From: Rhodoferax sp. UBA5149
GTDB taxonomy: Bacteria; Pseudomonadota; Gammaproteobacteria; Burkholderiales; Burkholderiaceae_C
NCBI RefSeq assembly: GCF_002413825.1
Contig: NZ_DHXT01000135.1
Coordinates: forward strand, 1 to 9,633
Reading direction: 5' to 3'
Length of the DNA: 9,633 nt
Below, in pieces: positions 1-6,962 of this stretch. Both the position numbers and the translations under genes were made by a program. The notes under the pieces are model-generated. The model was not told the DNA's origin. It made no database searches and was given only the letters and a program-made list of their open reading frames with translations. How positions within the stretch are numbered: position 1 is the first letter of the stretch; each line of letters begins with the position of its first letter.

Positions 1-456
1 ATGCTGCTGTACATCATCACCAACGCCGTGTTGTTCTCCTTCATCTTGACCAACGAGAACATCCCGCAGGCGCTGGCCGACTGGATGCTGGGCCATGGCC
101 TGGGCATGATCACGTTCTTGCTCGCGGTCAACGTCATTCTGCTGCTGGCGGGCAACTTCATGGAGCCGTCCAGCATCGTGCTGATCTTCGCGCCGATCCT
201 GTTCCCGGTGGCCATGAAGCTGGGCATCGACCCGGTGCACTTCGGCATCATCATGGTGGTGAACATGGAAGTCGGCATGTGCCACCCGCCGGTGGGCTTG
301 AACCTTTACGTCGCCTCGGGCATCACCAAGATGGGCATCACCGAGCTGACGGTGGCGGTCTGGCCCTGGTTGCTGGGCATGCTGGGCTTCCTGATGCTGG
401 TCACCTACTGGCCCGGCCTGTCGACCTGGTTTCCGAGAATGCTGGGGATGATGTAG
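1..456 (+). CDS. TRAP transporter large permease (DctM family), C-terminal fragment
   Basis: This is the last 151 residues of the large membrane subunit of a tripartite ATP-independent periplasmic (TRAP) transporter. That subunit moves organic acids or similar solutes across the inner membrane using an ion gradient, together with a periplasmic binding protein and a small membrane subunit. The fragment is very hydrophobic, with about four membrane segments. It carries DctM-type features: the 'GNFMEPSSIVLIFAPILFP' stretch (about residues 51-69), 'HFGIIMVVNMEVGMCHPPVG' (about 80-99), and 'LNLYVASGI' just after. DctM proteins are usually about 425-430 aa, so roughly two thirds lies beyond the left edge and the first ATG is probably an internal methionine. 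It ends at a TAG at 454-456. The family call is firm; the substrate cannot be read from this part. Confidence 0.9.
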   Translation: MLLYIITNAVLFSFILTNENIPQALADWMLGHGLGMITFLLAVNVILLLAGNFMEPSSIVLIFAPILFPVAMKLGIDPVHFGIIMVVNMEVGMCHPPVGLNLYVASGITKMGITELTVAVWPWLLGMLGFLMLVTYWPGLSTWFPRMLGMM

Positions 457-486
457 CGCTGAAGGGCGGCACCATGACGGTGGGCA

Positions 487-506
487 CACCCGACTTGAGT
501 TGGGTG
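487..506 (+). terminator. Hairpin after the TRAP permease, possible terminator
   Basis: CACCCGAC (487-494) pairs with GTTGGGTG (499-506) around a TTGA loop. This gives an 8-bp stem with one G-T wobble, starting 30 bp after the permease stop. No T run follows, so a classic intrinsic terminator is not shown. It may end the TRAP operon or protect its 3' end. It is the only stem of note between the permease stop and the norB promoter region. Confidence 0.35.
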
Positions 507-576
507 GGTATCGGCAACATCAGACTGTGGCAAGAAGGCAAGCCAGCGCGTCGACGGATTCGGGTCGCCGCGACAG

Positions 577-597
577 TTGAGACAAAAATTATCTCAA
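577..597. promoter_or_regulatory. Dyad TTGAGA-N9-TCTCAA upstream of norB, candidate activator site
   Basis: TTGAGA at 577-582 and TCTCAA at 592-597 form a perfect 6-bp inverted repeat with an A/T-rich 9-bp centre. The dyad is centred at 587, about 61 bp upstream of the start point predicted for norB (near 648). That is the usual place for a class I activator. The sequence does not fit the FNR/DNR pattern (TTGAT-N4-ATCAA) or a typical NorR site, so no regulator is named. It lies in non-coding DNA just before the -35 region. Confidence 0.35.
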
Positions 598-612
598 AAA
601 GAAGTATTGCTA

Positions 613-641
613 TTGCATCTTTTAATAGATGCACATAGAAT
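613..641 (+). promoter_or_regulatory. Predicted sigma-70 promoter of norB
   Basis: A -35 hexamer TTGCAT (613-618) is separated by 17 bp from a -10 hexamer TAGAAT (636-641), which differs from TATAAT at one position. The start of transcription is predicted near 648, giving a leader of about 66 nt before the norB ATG. The -10 lies inside the NsrR-like dyad and the -35 overlaps another copy of the same half-site, which is the layout expected for a promoter blocked by a repressor. Confidence 0.6.
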
Positions 642-649
642 GCATCTAT
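625..649. promoter_or_regulatory. NsrR-type operator over the norB promoter
   Basis: ATAGATGCA (625-633) and TGCATCTAT (641-649) are a perfect 9-bp inverted repeat with a 7-bp spacer. The 23-bp core (626-648) closely matches the published NsrR site, an 11-1-11 palindrome whose left arm is AAGATGCATTT. NsrR is an Rrf2-family [Fe-S] repressor that lets go of DNA when NO damages its cluster. It is known to repress the single-subunit norB of Neisseria. A third half-site, TGCATCT (614-620), sits just upstream and forms a second, closer-spaced inverted repeat with the 627-633 arm. No nsrR gene is in the window, so identification rests on the motif, its position on the promoter and the target gene. 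Confidence 0.65.
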
Positions 650-713
650 AGTGGCGTTTGCTTCAAACCAGCACCCACTCGCATTTCAACTTCACCACTA
701 AGGAATATTTGCC

Positions 714-2993
714 ATGCACGCTACGCGCAAACTCTGGACCTGGCTCGCCGTCATCTGTGTTCTCTCCTTCGCCGTTTTAGGCTGGGTCGGAACAGAGATT
801 TATCTGACAGCGCCGCCCATCCCCAAACAAGTCATCAGCACCAAGGGAACGGTGCTATTTTCGGAAGGACAGGTGCAACGCGGTCAGGAAGCCTGGCTTT
901 CGGCCGGCGGTCAGCAGTTGGGATCGGTCTGGGGTCATGGCAGTTACGTCGCACCGGACTGGTCGGCCGACTGGCTGCACCGCGAAGCGCTGGCGCTGCG
1001 CGCCATATGGTCGCAACGTGATTTCGGCAAGCCCTTTGAGCAACTGAGTGTCGGCCAGCAAGGCGAACTCAACGGCCGGCTCAAGAGCGAGATGCGAAGC
1101 AACACGTTTGACGCGAAAACCGACACCATCACGCTCTCGCCGGAACGCGCCGAGGCGGTGCAGCAGGTCGCACGGCATTACGTCAGCCTGTTCGGCAATG
1201 ACCCGGCACTGGACAAGTTGCGCGAACAATATGCGATGAATGCCGGGTCATTGCCCGACCCACTGGATCTGCAAGCGCTACCGGCCTTCATGTTCTGGTC
1301 GGCCTGGTCGGCCGCCACCGACAGGCCCAATGAGACGGACCTGAGCTACACCAGCAATTGGCCGCACGAGCCGCTGGTCGACAACAGCCCGACCGCCGGG
1401 GCCGGTATCTGGTCGATTGCCAGTGTTATTTTCATGATCGCCGCCATCGTGGCCATGCTGTTCTACCATTCGACGGCCAAGGAGGAGGGCGACCCGACGC
1501 CGCCCAAAACCGATCCGCTGTTCGACCTGAAGCCAACGCCGTCCATGAAGGCGACGCGAAAATACTTCTATGTGGTGATCGGCCTGATCCTGGCGCAAGT
1601 GGCCATGGGGGTCATCACCGCCCACTATGCGGTCGAGGGCCAGAGCTTCTTTGGTTTCCCGCTGGCGCAGATACTGCCCTTTACGGTGAGCCGCACCATC
1701 CATACCCAGTTCGCGGTCTTGTGGATTGCCACCGCCTGGCTGGCGACCGGCCTGTACATCGCCCCGGCGATCTCGGGCCATGAGCCCAAATACCAGAAAC
1801 TCGGGGTTGACGTGTTGTTCTATGCCTTGCTGTTCATCGTGGTCGGCTCCACCGCCTTCGGCTGGCTCGGTTCATTGCAGCACCTGGGCAATGATTTCAG
1901 CTTCTGGATCGGCAACCAGGGCCTGGAATTCACCAGCATGGGCCGCGTCTGGCAAGTGCTCTTGTTTATCGGCTTGCTGTTCTGGGTCACCCTGCTGGGA
2001 CGCGGGCTGATGCCGGCCTTGAAGAAGCCGTCGGAGAGCCGCGGCTTGATTGCGATGGTGTTCCTGTCGGCCCTGTGCATCGGCGGCTTCTATGCGACCT
2101 CGTTGACCTGGGGTCCGCACACGCATTACTCGATGATCGAGTACTGGCGCTGGTGGTTGGTCCACCTGTGGGTGGAAGGCTTCTTTGAAGTGTTCGCCAC
2201 GGCTGTCATTGCCCTGTTGTTCACCCGTCTGGGCCTGATTCGCGCCGCCACCGCCAACAGCGCGATCGTGCTGGAAACCATTGTGTTCCTGTTCGGCGGC
2301 ATTCTGGGCACCTTGCATCATCTGTACTTCACCGGCACGCCGACCTTCGTGATCGCCATCGGCGCCATGTTCTCGGCGCTCGAAGTGGTGCCCTTGGCCA
2401 TGATCGGGGTCGAGGCCTATCGCAACTACCAACGCTCCAAGGCCGCGCCCTGGGTGCAATCCTACAAGTGGTCGATCCTGTGCTTCATCGCGGTCGGCTT
2501 CTGGAACGTCGTCGGTGCCGGCTTGCTGGGCTTCTCGATCAACACACCGATCGCGCTGTACTACATGCAGGGGCTCAACATGACCGCGGCCCATGGTCAT
2601 GCCGCGCTGTTCGGTGTCTATGGCATGCTGGGCATCGGTCTGCTGCTGTTTTGCCTGCGCGGCCTGTCGGATCGATTAGCCTGGTCTGACAAGCTGCTGG
2701 CCCCGATGTTCTGGTCACTCAATATCGGCCTGGCCATGATGGTGTTCATCTCGCTGGTGCCAGCCGGCATCTACCAGGCCTGGGCCAGTGTCACCAAGGG
2801 CATGTGGTTTGCCCGTTCACCGGAAGTCGTTCATTCACACTTCATGGAAACGATGGTGTGGATGCGGGTACCGGGCGATGTCGTCTTCGCCATCGGCACC
2901 TTGTTCCTGGCCTGGTTCGCGGTGCGGTTGCTGACAGCTGGCAAACGCAAGCAGTCGACACCGATGCCCGTGATCGCAGCCAAAAGAGCTTGA
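714..2993 (+). CDS. norB: Quinol-dependent nitric oxide reductase (qNOR), single subunit
   Basis: This 759-aa inner-membrane enzyme reduces two NO to N2O, taking electrons from the quinol pool. Residues 1-230 form the qNOR N-terminal extension: one membrane anchor (about 10-32) and a soluble periplasmic domain. That domain has no CXXCH heme-c motif, which separates it from the cytochrome-c-fed NorBC type. The rest is a heme-copper-oxidase-like core with about 13 further membrane segments. Ligands line up with known NorB enzymes: H330 and H629 for low-spin heme b, H627 for heme b3 (HGH motif), and H484, H535 and H536 plus E488 for the non-heme FeB. The buried glutamates E492 and E557 are also present, so the active site looks intact. 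The length is typical. AAGGA (700-704) lies 9 nt before the ATG. The gene appears monocistronic and under NsrR-type control. It is often labelled norZ in other genomes. Confidence 0.96.
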   Translation: MHATRKLWTWLAVICVLSFAVLGWVGTEIYLTAPPIPKQVISTKGTVLFSEGQVQRGQEAWLSAGGQQLGSVWGHGSYVAPDWSADWLHREALALRAIWSQRDFGKPFEQLSVGQQGELNGRLKSEMRSNTFDAKTDTITLSPERAEAVQQVARHYVSLFGNDPALDKLREQYAMNAGSLPDPLDLQALPAFMFWSAWSAATDRPNETDLSYTSNWPHEPLVDNSPTAGAGIWSIASVIFMIAAIVAMLFYHSTAKEEGDPTPPKTDPLFDLKPTPSMKATRKYFYVVIGLILAQVAMGVITAHYAVEGQSFFGFPLAQILPFTVSRTIHTQFAVLWIATAWLATGLYIAPAISGHEPKYQKLGVDVLFYALLFIVVGSTAFGWLGSLQHLGNDFSFWIGNQGLEFTSMGRVWQVLLFIGLLFWVTLLGRGLMPALKKPSESRGLIAMVFLSALCIGGFYATSLTWGPHTHYSMIEYWRWWLVHLWVEGFFEVFATAVIALLFTRLGLIRAATANSAIVLETIVFLFGGILGTLHHLYFTGTPTFVIAIGAMFSALEVVPLAMIGVEAYRNYQRSKAAPWVQSYKWSILCFIAVGFWNVVGAGLLGFSINTPIALYYMQGLNMTAAHGHAALFGVYGMLGIGLLLFCLRGLSDRLAWSDKLLAPMFWSLNIGLAMMVFISLVPAGIYQAWASVTKGMWFARSPEVVHSHFMETMVWMRVPGDVVFAIGTLFLAWFAVRLLTAGKRKQSTPMPVIAAKRA

Positions 2994-3013
2994 GCGAATA
3001 GGCTTGGATGACG

Positions 3014-3046
3014 CAAGCGCCCGATGTGCACACATCGCGGCGCTTG
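3014..3046. terminator. Strong hairpin between norB and the convergent cyclase gene
   Basis: CAAGCGCC (3014-3021) pairs with GGCGCTTG (3039-3046), and CGATGTG (3022-3028) pairs with CACATCG (3031-3037). Together they make a stem of about 15 bp interrupted by a single bulged C (3038), with a tight CA loop. It starts 21 bp after the norB stop and lies 81 bp beyond the stop of the opposing gene, so it could end transcription from both sides. Only a short T-rich stretch follows on either side, so efficiency is uncertain. The remaining bases to 3126 hold nothing recognisable. Confidence 0.5.
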
Positions 3047-3126
3047 ACCTGTTTCAGCCCTCATCAACAGGGTTTGAGCGGGGCCGGCGACCGCACTAGG
3101 TGTACCGGAAATAAACTGTTTGTGGC

Positions 3127-4827
3127 TCAGTCCCGGTGCGGGTCATCCGCCTGCTTGATCTCGTTGAAATATCTGAGATTGCCATGGCGGCTGTTTTTGG
3201 CGGCGTACATGGCTCTGTCGGCGTATCTGAGCAGCACTTCGTCATCTTCGTGATCATCCGGATAAACACTGATGCCGATACTGGGCGTCGCCAGCACGGA
3301 CGTGCCGCGAATATCGTAAGCGGGCATCAGGGCATCGCGGATCTTGCGAGCCACCTCAGTAATGTCATCGATCTCCTGGACGTCCGGCACCAGCACGACG
3401 AACTCGTCGCCGCCCAGACGCGCCACCGTGTCCACCGCGCGCACGCTGTCCGTCATGCGCCGGGCGACGGCCTTCAGCAGCGCGTCGCCAGCGTCATGGC
3501 CCCAGGTGTCGTTGACCTGCTTGAAGTGGTCGAGATCGAGATACAGCAAGCCGATGCGCGTGCCTTCGCGTTTCGCGTATTCGATCGCCTGCTTCAGGCG
3601 ATCATGCAACAGCGAACGGTTGGGCAAACCGGTCAGCATGTCGTAATGCGCCAGAAAATCAAGGCGTTCCTCGATCGCCTTGCGCTCGGTTATTTTGTAG
3701 AAAATACCCGAATAATTCGTGACTTTTCCGTTCTCATCCTGGATCACACTGATCGACAGGTACTTGGGATACTCGACGCCGTTCTTGTCGCGATCCCAGA
3801 TGTCACCGCGCCAGTGGCCGGTTTCGCGAATGCTTTTCCACATCTGCTCGTAGAAAGCCCGGTCCTGGCGGCCGGACTGGAAGATGCGCGGGTTCTTGCC
3901 CAGCACCTCCTCCCGGTCATAACCCGTCATCTGGGTAAAGGCCTGGTTGACCATGATGATGTCACCCTTGGCGTCGGTAATGAGCATGGCCTGATTGGTC
4001 GACTCAAAGACCTTGGCGGTCAGCTTCAGGCGATCTTCCATCCGCCGTGCTTCCGTGATGTCGTCGCCGATCAGGATCGTGCTGTTCGCGTGCCCTGCGT
4101 ACTCCGGCAAGCCCAGGGCATGCCAGTGCACATGGCGCGTCTCACCGTGACGGGTCAGCAATTCAGATTCAAATTCAACCGAGAACTCGGCGCGATCCTG
4201 TCCATCGGGGTAAATCATCCCAGGCAGTGGACTGTCGCCGGGGGCCAGAGGGGACTCGAAGAGTCGACGGTTGATCAGCTCGGCGCCCTCGTACGCCAGC
4301 AGCCGACACAAATTGCCATTGGAAAAGAGGACGCGTCCTTGCGTATCGAGCACGGCGGCAATCAGGCGCGTCTGCCGCAAGAGGGAAATCATGCGCTGCG
4401 CGGAGAGCTCCATTTCCAACTCACCCGCCTGATAGGCCGTGACATCGAAACACTGACCGATAAAACCGGAAAACTCGCCCGCTGCCGTCGTGCGTTGCAT
4501 GCCCTGGCTGACAAACCAGCGGTAGACACCGTCGGCACGCTGATAGCGATAGAGAAGCCGGAACGGCTGTTGCTCGCGCACCGCCGTGTCCAGTTGATGT
4601 TGCAGGGCACTCAGCTCATCGGGATGGACGCGGTCGAGCCAACCGCGGGCCAATTCCTGCTTGGCCTCCCGGCCGGTGAAACTGAGCCAGGACGGACTGA
4701 CGAAGTCGCACAAACCCTGTATGTCGCACATCCAGAGCAGCGTGTGTGCGGGATAGGCCAGGAAATGGAAATTCTCGTCCAGCGTCCACGACGAAGACAA
4801 ACTGGGCGAAGCATTGGTTGGATTCAT
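3127..4827 (-). CDS. Diguanylate cyclase with three PAS domains (PAS-PAS-PAS-GGDEF)
   Basis: This 566-aa soluble protein should make cyclic di-GMP from two GTP. It has no signal peptide or membrane segment, so sensing is cytoplasmic. Three PAS-like modules occupy about residues 20-132, 145-262 and 265-385. The third is a textbook PAS ('NPRIFQSGRQD', then 'WRGDIWDRDKNG') ending in the usual linker into the cyclase ('ITERKAIEERLDFLAHYDMLTGLPNR'-type, 379-404). The GGDEF domain (about 386-556) has the metal-binding Asp D431 in 'DLDHF', N439-D440, the active-site GGDEF at 472-476, and an RxxD inhibitory site (R463-D466) five residues before it. It should therefore be active and product-inhibited. 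There is no EAL domain. It is last in the operon: the ATG at 4827 lies 27 nt after the upstream cyclase's stop and has no clear Shine-Dalgarno, suggesting translational coupling. The ligand of the PAS domains is unknown. Confidence 0.92.
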   Translation of the reverse strand: MNPTNASPSLSSSWTLDENFHFLAYPAHTLLWMCDIQGLCDFVSPSWLSFTGREAKQELARGWLDRVHPDELSALQHQLDTAVREQQPFRLLYRYQRADGVYRWFVSQGMQRTTAAGEFSGFIGQCFDVTAYQAGELEMELSAQRMISLLRQTRLIAAVLDTQGRVLFSNGNLCRLLAYEGAELINRRLFESPLAPGDSPLPGMIYPDGQDRAEFSVEFESELLTRHGETRHVHWHALGLPEYAGHANSTILIGDDITEARRMEDRLKLTAKVFESTNQAMLITDAKGDIIMVNQAFTQMTGYDREEVLGKNPRIFQSGRQDRAFYEQMWKSIRETGHWRGDIWDRDKNGVEYPKYLSISVIQDENGKVTNYSGIFYKITERKAIEERLDFLAHYDMLTGLPNRSLLHDRLKQAIEYAKREGTRIGLLYLDLDHFKQVNDTWGHDAGDALLKAVARRMTDSVRAVDTVARLGGDEFVVLVPDVQEIDDITEVARKIRDALMPAYDIRGTSVLATPSIGISVYPDDHEDDEVLLRYADRAMYAAKNSRHGNLRYFNEIKQADDPHRD

Positions 4828-4854
4828 GCGGGATGCGCGGTGCCCGACCCGTCG

Positions 4855-5838
4855 TCAAGCCGACGCTTGGGGTAGCTGCGGACCACAATACTGGACACCG
4901 TTGCGCCCTTTGCCCTTGGCGGCGTACAAGGCAAGGTCGGCGGCCTCCAACAGCGCTTGCGCGCTGCAAGTCTGGCCCGACTCCATGGTGGAAACACCCA
5001 GACTGATAGTGATCTGGTCCGACATGCCCGACTTTCGGTGCGGCAGCTTGAGCGCCAGCACGGCGGTTCGCAGGTGTTCGGCGATGGCCAGCGCTTTGTT
5101 CTGGGCACAGTCGGGAAGGATCACGACGAACTCTTCACCGCCATAGCGGGCCAACTTGTCGGTTGCGCGTAACAGCCCGGCTTTGAGGGCCTGCACCAAG
5201 GTCACGAGGACCTTGTCGCCAGCGGGGTGGCCATACTCGTCGTTGTAGCCCTTGAAGTAGTCCACGTCCACCAGGATGAGCGACAACTTGGTCCCTTGGC
5301 GGCGCGCCAGTGCGAACTCCTGCTGGTAAAACTGGTCAAAAAAACCGCGACTGAAGGCACGCGTCAGACTGTCGGTCATGACCTCCTGGCTGAGCCGGTC
5401 CGATTGCTTCTGAAGGACTTTTTCGCGGGAAATCGCCCGGCTGGAATCGGCGATCTGAATCAGACAACAGGGTCCCCAGGGGGCGACGGCCAATGGCGTC
5501 ATGGTGATGGCGTGCGGCATACGGTCGGCCGACTCGCTCATCGGCAGTTGCGCATACAGGGGCAAGGGACAGCGGTGCAGCACGTTGGACAACACGACCG
5601 GGAGTTTGTAGTGCAAGGCGTTGTGCAAAGCGGCGACAAAGGAGGCCGACGGCGCCGCGCCAAACACGGCCGCCAGGGGCTGCCCGAAAGCGTCCTGTGC
5701 GTCCACCCCGCTGTGCCGGGTCAGCCACCCGTTCCAAAGCAAAACATGGGCATCGGCGTCAACCAGCACCAGACCGAACCCCACCGCATCAAAAATCGTC
5801 GACCACGGCGGGCTGGCATCGAATTTATCGAGTTTCAT
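4855..5838 (-). CDS. PAS-GGDEF diguanylate cyclase
   Basis: This is a 327-aa cytoplasmic diguanylate cyclase, numbered from the ATG at 5838. A PAS-like domain covers about residues 11-130 ('IFDAVGFGLVLVDADAHVLLWN' region). A short helical linker then leads to a GGDEF domain (about 153-320). The active-site motif is the functional variant GGEEF (233-237). An RxxD inhibitory site (R224-D227) stands five residues before it, and the metal-binding Asp is D191 in 'LVDVDYFKGYND'. The reading frame stays open upstream to a TTG at 5877, which would overlap cheC by 26 bp and add 13 residues. I prefer the ATG because it comes 13 nt after the cheC stop and the extra residues precede the PAS fold, but neither start has a good Shine-Dalgarno. 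It shares its operon with a receiver, CheC and a second cyclase. The signal sensed is unknown. Confidence 0.9.
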   Translation of the reverse strand: MKLDKFDASPPWSTIFDAVGFGLVLVDADAHVLLWNGWLTRHSGVDAQDAFGQPLAAVFGAAPSASFVAALHNALHYKLPVVLSNVLHRCPLPLYAQLPMSESADRMPHAITMTPLAVAPWGPCCLIQIADSSRAISREKVLQKQSDRLSQEVMTDSLTRAFSRGFFDQFYQQEFALARRQGTKLSLILVDVDYFKGYNDEYGHPAGDKVLVTLVQALKAGLLRATDKLARYGGEEFVVILPDCAQNKALAIAEHLRTAVLALKLPHRKSGMSDQITISLGVSTMESGQTCSAQALLEAADLALYAAKGKGRNGVQYCGPQLPQASA

Positions 5839-5851
5839 GTTGTCAGTGGCA

Positions 5852-6460
5852 CTAAATCCGGGTAAGAAATCGGTCAAGGTGAAGAATCAGATCCTGCAGT
5901 GACGAGGAACTCAGCCAGAAGATCAGGGTGCCCTGGCTGCGTCGCTTCTCGATAATCATGTTCATGTGCAGAATCAACATCAAAGGATTGTCGATATCGG
6001 AGACGATGCGCTCAATGACAACGTCGGGCGCATCGCTTGAATACTCCGGCAGCGTGCTTTCAAAAGAAATGCCCAGCATGTCCGCCATGGCCGACAGACA
6101 GGCGTTCAAAATGATGTTGCCGACTTCGCACATGGCCTCTTGTTCGTACTCAACCAGGTCCTCCTTCTGCACTTGCGAGCCAATCATCTCCTGCACGATT
6201 TCAAGCGCCCGTTCCTCCGTGAACAACAGGGAGGCCGCCATGTTGAACGGCCCCTTGAACTTTTGTTGAACCGAACCGAGTCGCGCCGAGGTGAGCGACA
6301 ACACATTGGCGTTGATCTCGCTGGCACGGTAGAACTCGACTCTGGGCACGGACAGCAGGACTTCGTCGCCCACGATGTCACTCAAGCTCGATGCCGCGCG
6401 ACCGGCACCGACGTTGAAAATTTCGGTAAGCGCGTCCAGCTGGGTGACCGATAAAACCAT
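5852..6460 (-). CDS. cheC: CheC-family receiver phosphatase
   Basis: This 202-aa protein belongs to the CheC/CheX/FliY phosphatases, which remove phosphate from CheY-type receivers. The family motif is [D/S]xxxExxN-x22-P, and both copies can be read. Site 1 is D9-E13-N16 with P39. Site 2 is E108-E112-N115 with P138, where Glu replaces the usual Asp/Ser at the first position. The catalytic Glu and Asn are thus present twice, as in full CheC, and the length matches CheC (about 205 aa). It has no membrane segment. The ATG at 6460 is preceded by AGGGG (6473-6469) with 8-nt spacing, a ribosome site touching the stop codon of the receiver gene 5 bp upstream. This tight pairing suggests the receiver is its substrate. 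No CheD, its usual partner in Gram-positive chemotaxis, is in the window. Confidence 0.88.
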   Translation of the reverse strand: MVLSVTQLDALTEIFNVGAGRAASSLSDIVGDEVLLSVPRVEFYRASEINANVLSLTSARLGSVQQKFKGPFNMAASLLFTEERALEIVQEMIGSQVQKEDLVEYEQEAMCEVGNIILNACLSAMADMLGISFESTLPEYSSDAPDVVIERIVSDIDNPLMLILHMNMIIEKRRSQGTLIFWLSSSSLQDLILHLDRFLTRI

Positions 6461-6465
6461 CAGTG

Positions 6466-6840
6466 TTACCCCTGAAAATGGGCCAGCACCAGCGCGACGG
6501 ATTTTTCGGTCACGGGTTTTGCCACGAAGGGCACACCAATTTGCGCGGCGCGGGCTTGCTGGGTTTCCTGAATGTTGGCGGAGAACAGGACGATGCGCAA
6601 GACGGGCTGAATCTTCAGCAACTGTTCCGCGGTCTCGGTGCCCTGCAGTCCGGGCATGTTGATGTCCATGGTGCAGCAGTCGAAGGACTGCGCCTTGGCC
6701 AGGGCCAGCGCTTCATCACCGCTGCTGGCTTCGGTGATCGTCCATTGCGGGCACCGGGCCAATAGCAGGGACTTGATCAGCATGCGCGAGACGCGGCTGT
6801 CGTCGACGACGAGTACGGACTTGGTAGTGGGGTCGGCCAT
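6466..6840 (-). CDS. CheY-like single-domain response regulator
   Basis: This 124-aa protein is a stand-alone receiver domain with no output domain. The phosphorylation site is complete: acidic pair D13-D14, phospho-acceptor D59 in 'MDINMPG', switch residue S87 in 'LFSAN', and K108 in 'VAKPV'. Such receivers act by binding partners when phosphorylated. It is first in a four-gene operon and is followed by a CheC phosphatase after 5 bp, so it is probably the CheC substrate and may affect the two downstream cyclases. It could instead talk to a flagellar or polyphosphate target elsewhere. No histidine kinase is nearby, so the phosphodonor is unknown. The ATG at 6840 has only a weak purine-rich site (GAGAG, about 11 nt upstream). 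Confidence 0.9.
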   Translation of the reverse strand: MADPTTKSVLVVDDSRVSRMLIKSLLLARCPQWTITEASSGDEALALAKAQSFDCCTMDINMPGLQGTETAEQLLKIQPVLRIVLFSANIQETQQARAAQIGVPFVAKPVTEKSVALVLAHFQG

Positions 6841-6932
6841 GGTGGTGTTGCTCTCGCGTTGATATGCCAGCGACGTCAGTGATCAGTGTACCGTCGGGCG
6901 GCGTTCGCTGGCGTCACTGGACCGTCGCCATG

Positions 6933-6960
6933 ATTGTAGGCGCCACCGCAACGCTGTTCA
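6933..6960 (-). promoter_or_regulatory. Candidate promoter of the cheY-cheC-cyclase operon
   Basis: On the minus strand, TGAACA (6960-6955, 4 of 6 matches to the -35 consensus) lies 16 bp before TACAAT (6938-6933, 5 of 6 matches to the -10). Transcription would start near 6926, leaving a leader of about 86 nt before the receiver ATG. The -35 lies almost against the end of pap. The rest of this 122-bp gap holds only an 8-bp inverted repeat, GCCAGCGA (6866-6873) and TCGCTGGC (6905-6912), within the predicted leader. The match is modest. Confidence 0.3.
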
Positions 6961-6962
6961 TT

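Noticed and set aside
629..1021. A 130-codon plus-strand open frame overlapping the start of norB
   Set aside because: It is an Arg/Ser/His-rich out-of-frame shadow, and its start lies inside the NsrR-like operator upstream of the predicted transcription start.
714..1400. Possible cytochrome c domain at the N-terminus of NorB
   Set aside because: No CXXCH motif is present. The domain is the heme-free extension typical of quinol-dependent enzymes.
3136..4875. A 579-codon open frame on the plus strand, antisense to the triple-PAS cyclase
   Set aside because: It mirrors the cyclase almost end to end and its translation shows no domain. The minus strand carries clear PAS and GGDEF motifs. Long antisense frames are common in GC-rich coding DNA.
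3200..4945. Similar 'ggcggcgtaca' stretches near 3200 and 4920 that could be taken for a DNA repeat
   Set aside because: Both encode the conserved C-terminal ADxAxYAAK motif of GGDEF domains, so the likeness is protein-driven.
5227..5865. A 212-codon plus-strand open frame opposite the PAS-GGDEF gene
   Set aside because: It is shadow translation with no recognisable domain. The opposite strand has the complete GGEEF cyclase.
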